A program made the position numbers and the translations under genes. Below are positions 62,750 to 64,000 of a DNA stretch of 64,000 nucleotides, piece after piece. How positions within the stretch are numbered: the stretch's first letter is position 1; every line of letters starts with the position of its first letter. The stretch lies in contig NZ_JAVDVK010000001.1 in the NCBI RefSeq assembly GCF_031456835.1, forward strand, positions 1,240,001 to 1,304,000, in the 5' to 3' direction. The stretch is from Leifsonia shinshuensis. Its GTDB lineage: Bacteria; Actinomycetota; Actinomycetes; Actinomycetales; Microbacteriaceae. The notes below the pieces were generated by a model. That model saw only the letters and a list, made by a program, of their open reading frames with translations. It was not told the DNA's origin and made no database searches.

Positions 62750-64000
62750 ATGGCCGCATCCCGTCGCCGAGCACGCTCTCGGATCCCGCTCCCCGCCCGC
62801 ATCCGGCGCCTGGATGCGCAGGTCGCCGCACGGGTGAACGAACGCACGACGGGCCCCGCGGTCGACGGCTTCTGGCGGGGGCTGACCCGCGCGGCCAACC
62901 ACGGGAAGCTGTGGTTCGCGGTCGCCGCGGTGCTCGTCGCGCTGGGCCGTCCGCGTGCCGCAGCGCGCGGGCTGGCGTCCCTGGGGCTCGCCAGCCTCGT
63001 CGCGAACCTGGTCGGCAAGCGGCTGGTCGGAGGCGAACGCCCGGCGCTCACGTCCATCCCGGTGTCACGCCGCCTGCAGCGGACGCCGACCTCGCCGTCC
63101 TTCCCGTCGGGTCACACCGCGAGCGCCGCCGCCTTCGCCACCGGGGTCGCACTGGAGTGGCCTGCCGCGGGCGCCGCCCTGGCGCCGCTGGCGGCCGGGG
63201 TCGGCTACTCGCGCCTGCACACCGGCGCGCACTGGCTGTCGGATGTCGCGGGCGGCGCGGCCATCGGCGCGGGCGCGGCGCTCGCTCTCAAGGCCGCCGT
63301 GCCGGCGCTCAAGCGCACGGTCCCCCGCGATCCGCCCACCGCGCGGATGGTCGACCTCCCGGCCACCGACACCGGCGAGGGCGTGTTCGTCGTGGTCAAC
63401 CCGGGCTCCGGGCGCGGCCTCGGCCGGCCGGAGGCCGGTCCGCTGCTGCGCGAGAAGCTGCCGCAGGCGCGCATCCACGAGCTTCAGGACGGCGACGACA
63501 TCGCCGAGCTGATCGGCCGCGAGCTCCGCTCCGAGCGGCCGCCCACGGTGCTCGGCGCCTACGGCGGGGACGGGACGGTCTCCGCCGTCGCGCAGCAGGC
63601 GCTGGCGGAGGACCTCCCGCTGGTCGTCTTCCCGGGCGGGACGTTCAACCACTTCGCCAAGGCGGCCCTGCTCGACAGCGTCGACGCGACCCTCTCCGCC
63701 CTCGCGGCAGGACACGGCCGGGAGGTCGACGTCGCCGACCTGCAGTTCGGCGACGGGCACGAGGTCACGGTGCTGAACACCGCCTCCGTCGGCCTCTACC
63801 CGTCGTTCGTCGAGGAGCGCGAGAAGCACGAGAAGCGGCTCGGCAAGCCGATCGCGGCACTGCTGGCGGCGATCCGCGTGATCCGCCGCGGCGACCCGCT
63901 GCAGGTGCGGATCGACGGGGAGCGTCGCGCGGTGTGGTCGGTGTTCGTCGGCGTGGACCGCTACTACCCGGTCGCCGTCGCCCCCATCGAGCGGCGCAGG
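62750..64000 (+). CDS. PAP2 phosphatase-diacylglycerol kinase fusion (partial at the right edge)
   Basis: 417 codons are visible and the frame is open at the window end. The first half (about 1-190) is a PAP2 phosphatase with KRLVGGERP, SFPSGHT and SRLHTGAHWLSDV. The second half (from about 205) is a diacylglycerol/sphingosine kinase catalytic domain with VNPGSGRG, GGDGTVS and VFPGGTFNHFAK. The fusion suggests recycling of undecaprenyl or diacylglycerol phosphate lipids. A TAGATT box lies 7 nt before the ATG. Confidence 0.88.
   Translation, partial: MAASRRRARSRIPLPARIRRLDAQVAARVNERTTGPAVDGFWRGLTRAANHGKLWFAVAAVLVALGRPRAAARGLASLGLASLVANLVGKRLVGGERPALTSIPVSRRLQRTPTSPSFPSGHTASAAAFATGVALEWPAAGAALAPLAAGVGYSRLHTGAHWLSDVAGGAAIGAGAALALKAAVPALKRTVPRDPPTARMVDLPATDTGEGVFVVVNPGSGRGLGRPEAGPLLREKLPQARIHELQDGDDIAELIGRELRSERPPTVLGAYGGDGTVSAVAQQALAEDLPLVVFPGGTFNHFAKAALLDSVDATLSALAAGHGREVDVADLQFGDGHEVTVLNTASVGLYPSFVEEREKHEKRLGKPIAALLAAIRVIRRGDPLQVRIDGERRAVWSVFVGVDRYYPVAVAPIERRR

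Overview
The window is a continuous piece of a high-GC actinobacterial chromosome. Gene content and order point to Microbacteriaceae (Leifsonia-like): a full division and cell-wall (dcw) cluster ending in sepF and yggT, a C50 carotenoid cluster with heterodimeric CrtYe/CrtYf cyclase and CrtEb elongase, many GTG starts, and many start codons lying 6-7 nt after a TANNNT box. The genus is inference; no rRNA or tRNA gene is present. Genes are dense, no gap exceeds 300 bp, and the longest non-coding gap (about 270 bp) lies at 43885-44155.

1-17.4 kb (minus strand): the dcw operon, in transcription order mraZ, rsmH, ftsL, ftsI, murE, murF, mraY, murD, ftsW, murG, murC, ftsQ, ftsZ, yggS, sepF and yggT (cut by the left edge). 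Most junctions are 4-bp overlaps. A three-copy, 10-bp-spaced MraZ box precedes mraZ, and a palindrome with TTGAGG repeats precedes ftsZ.

17.5-28 kb: DUF3040 membrane protein, polyprenyl synthase, an Rv2175c-like protein, a secreted LysM hydrolase, a PASTA Ser/Thr kinase (PknL-like), class II DAHP synthase, PlsC acyltransferase, ROK kinase and long-chain acyl-CoA ligase. The idsA/Rv2175c/pknL/aroG/plsC/fadD order is also found in Mycobacterium.

28-29.1 kb: a DUF559-type (Vsr-like) protein gene bracketed by two copies of a nested palindromic element. It is the most transposon-like or selfish-cassette-like structure here and the best candidate for an undescribed system.

29.1-40.7 kb: NAD-dependent epimerase, peptide deformylase, a MinD/ParA-like ATPase with a long disordered head, pyruvate carboxylase, an orphan ParA, then a perfect 29-bp inverted repeat. 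Next comes a conserved regulatory block: ResR-like MerR, FtsR-like MerR, GarA/OdhI (FHA) and a CDP-alcohol phosphatidyltransferase. FtsR is the expected regulator of ftsZ, so this block ties metabolism and division to the dcw operon. A DUF72, S4 and HEAT/LRV operon follows.

40.7-45.6 kb: small accessory genes: membrane proteins, an ORFan, two VOC proteins, a tail-anchored surface protein with an Ig-like domain, and a J-domain/NERD-like fusion.

45.6-53.2 kb: the crtE-B-I-Ye-Yf-Eb operon (C50 carotenoid) with a divergent MarR gene (CrtR-like), followed by an NmrA/DUF2867 reductase.

53.2-64 kb: DUF7882 protein, SigB-like sigma factor, MFS transporter, an NHEJ block (ku and topoisomerase IB opposite ligD), a second MFS exporter, a small membrane protein, and a PAP2-diacylglycerol kinase fusion that runs off the right edge.
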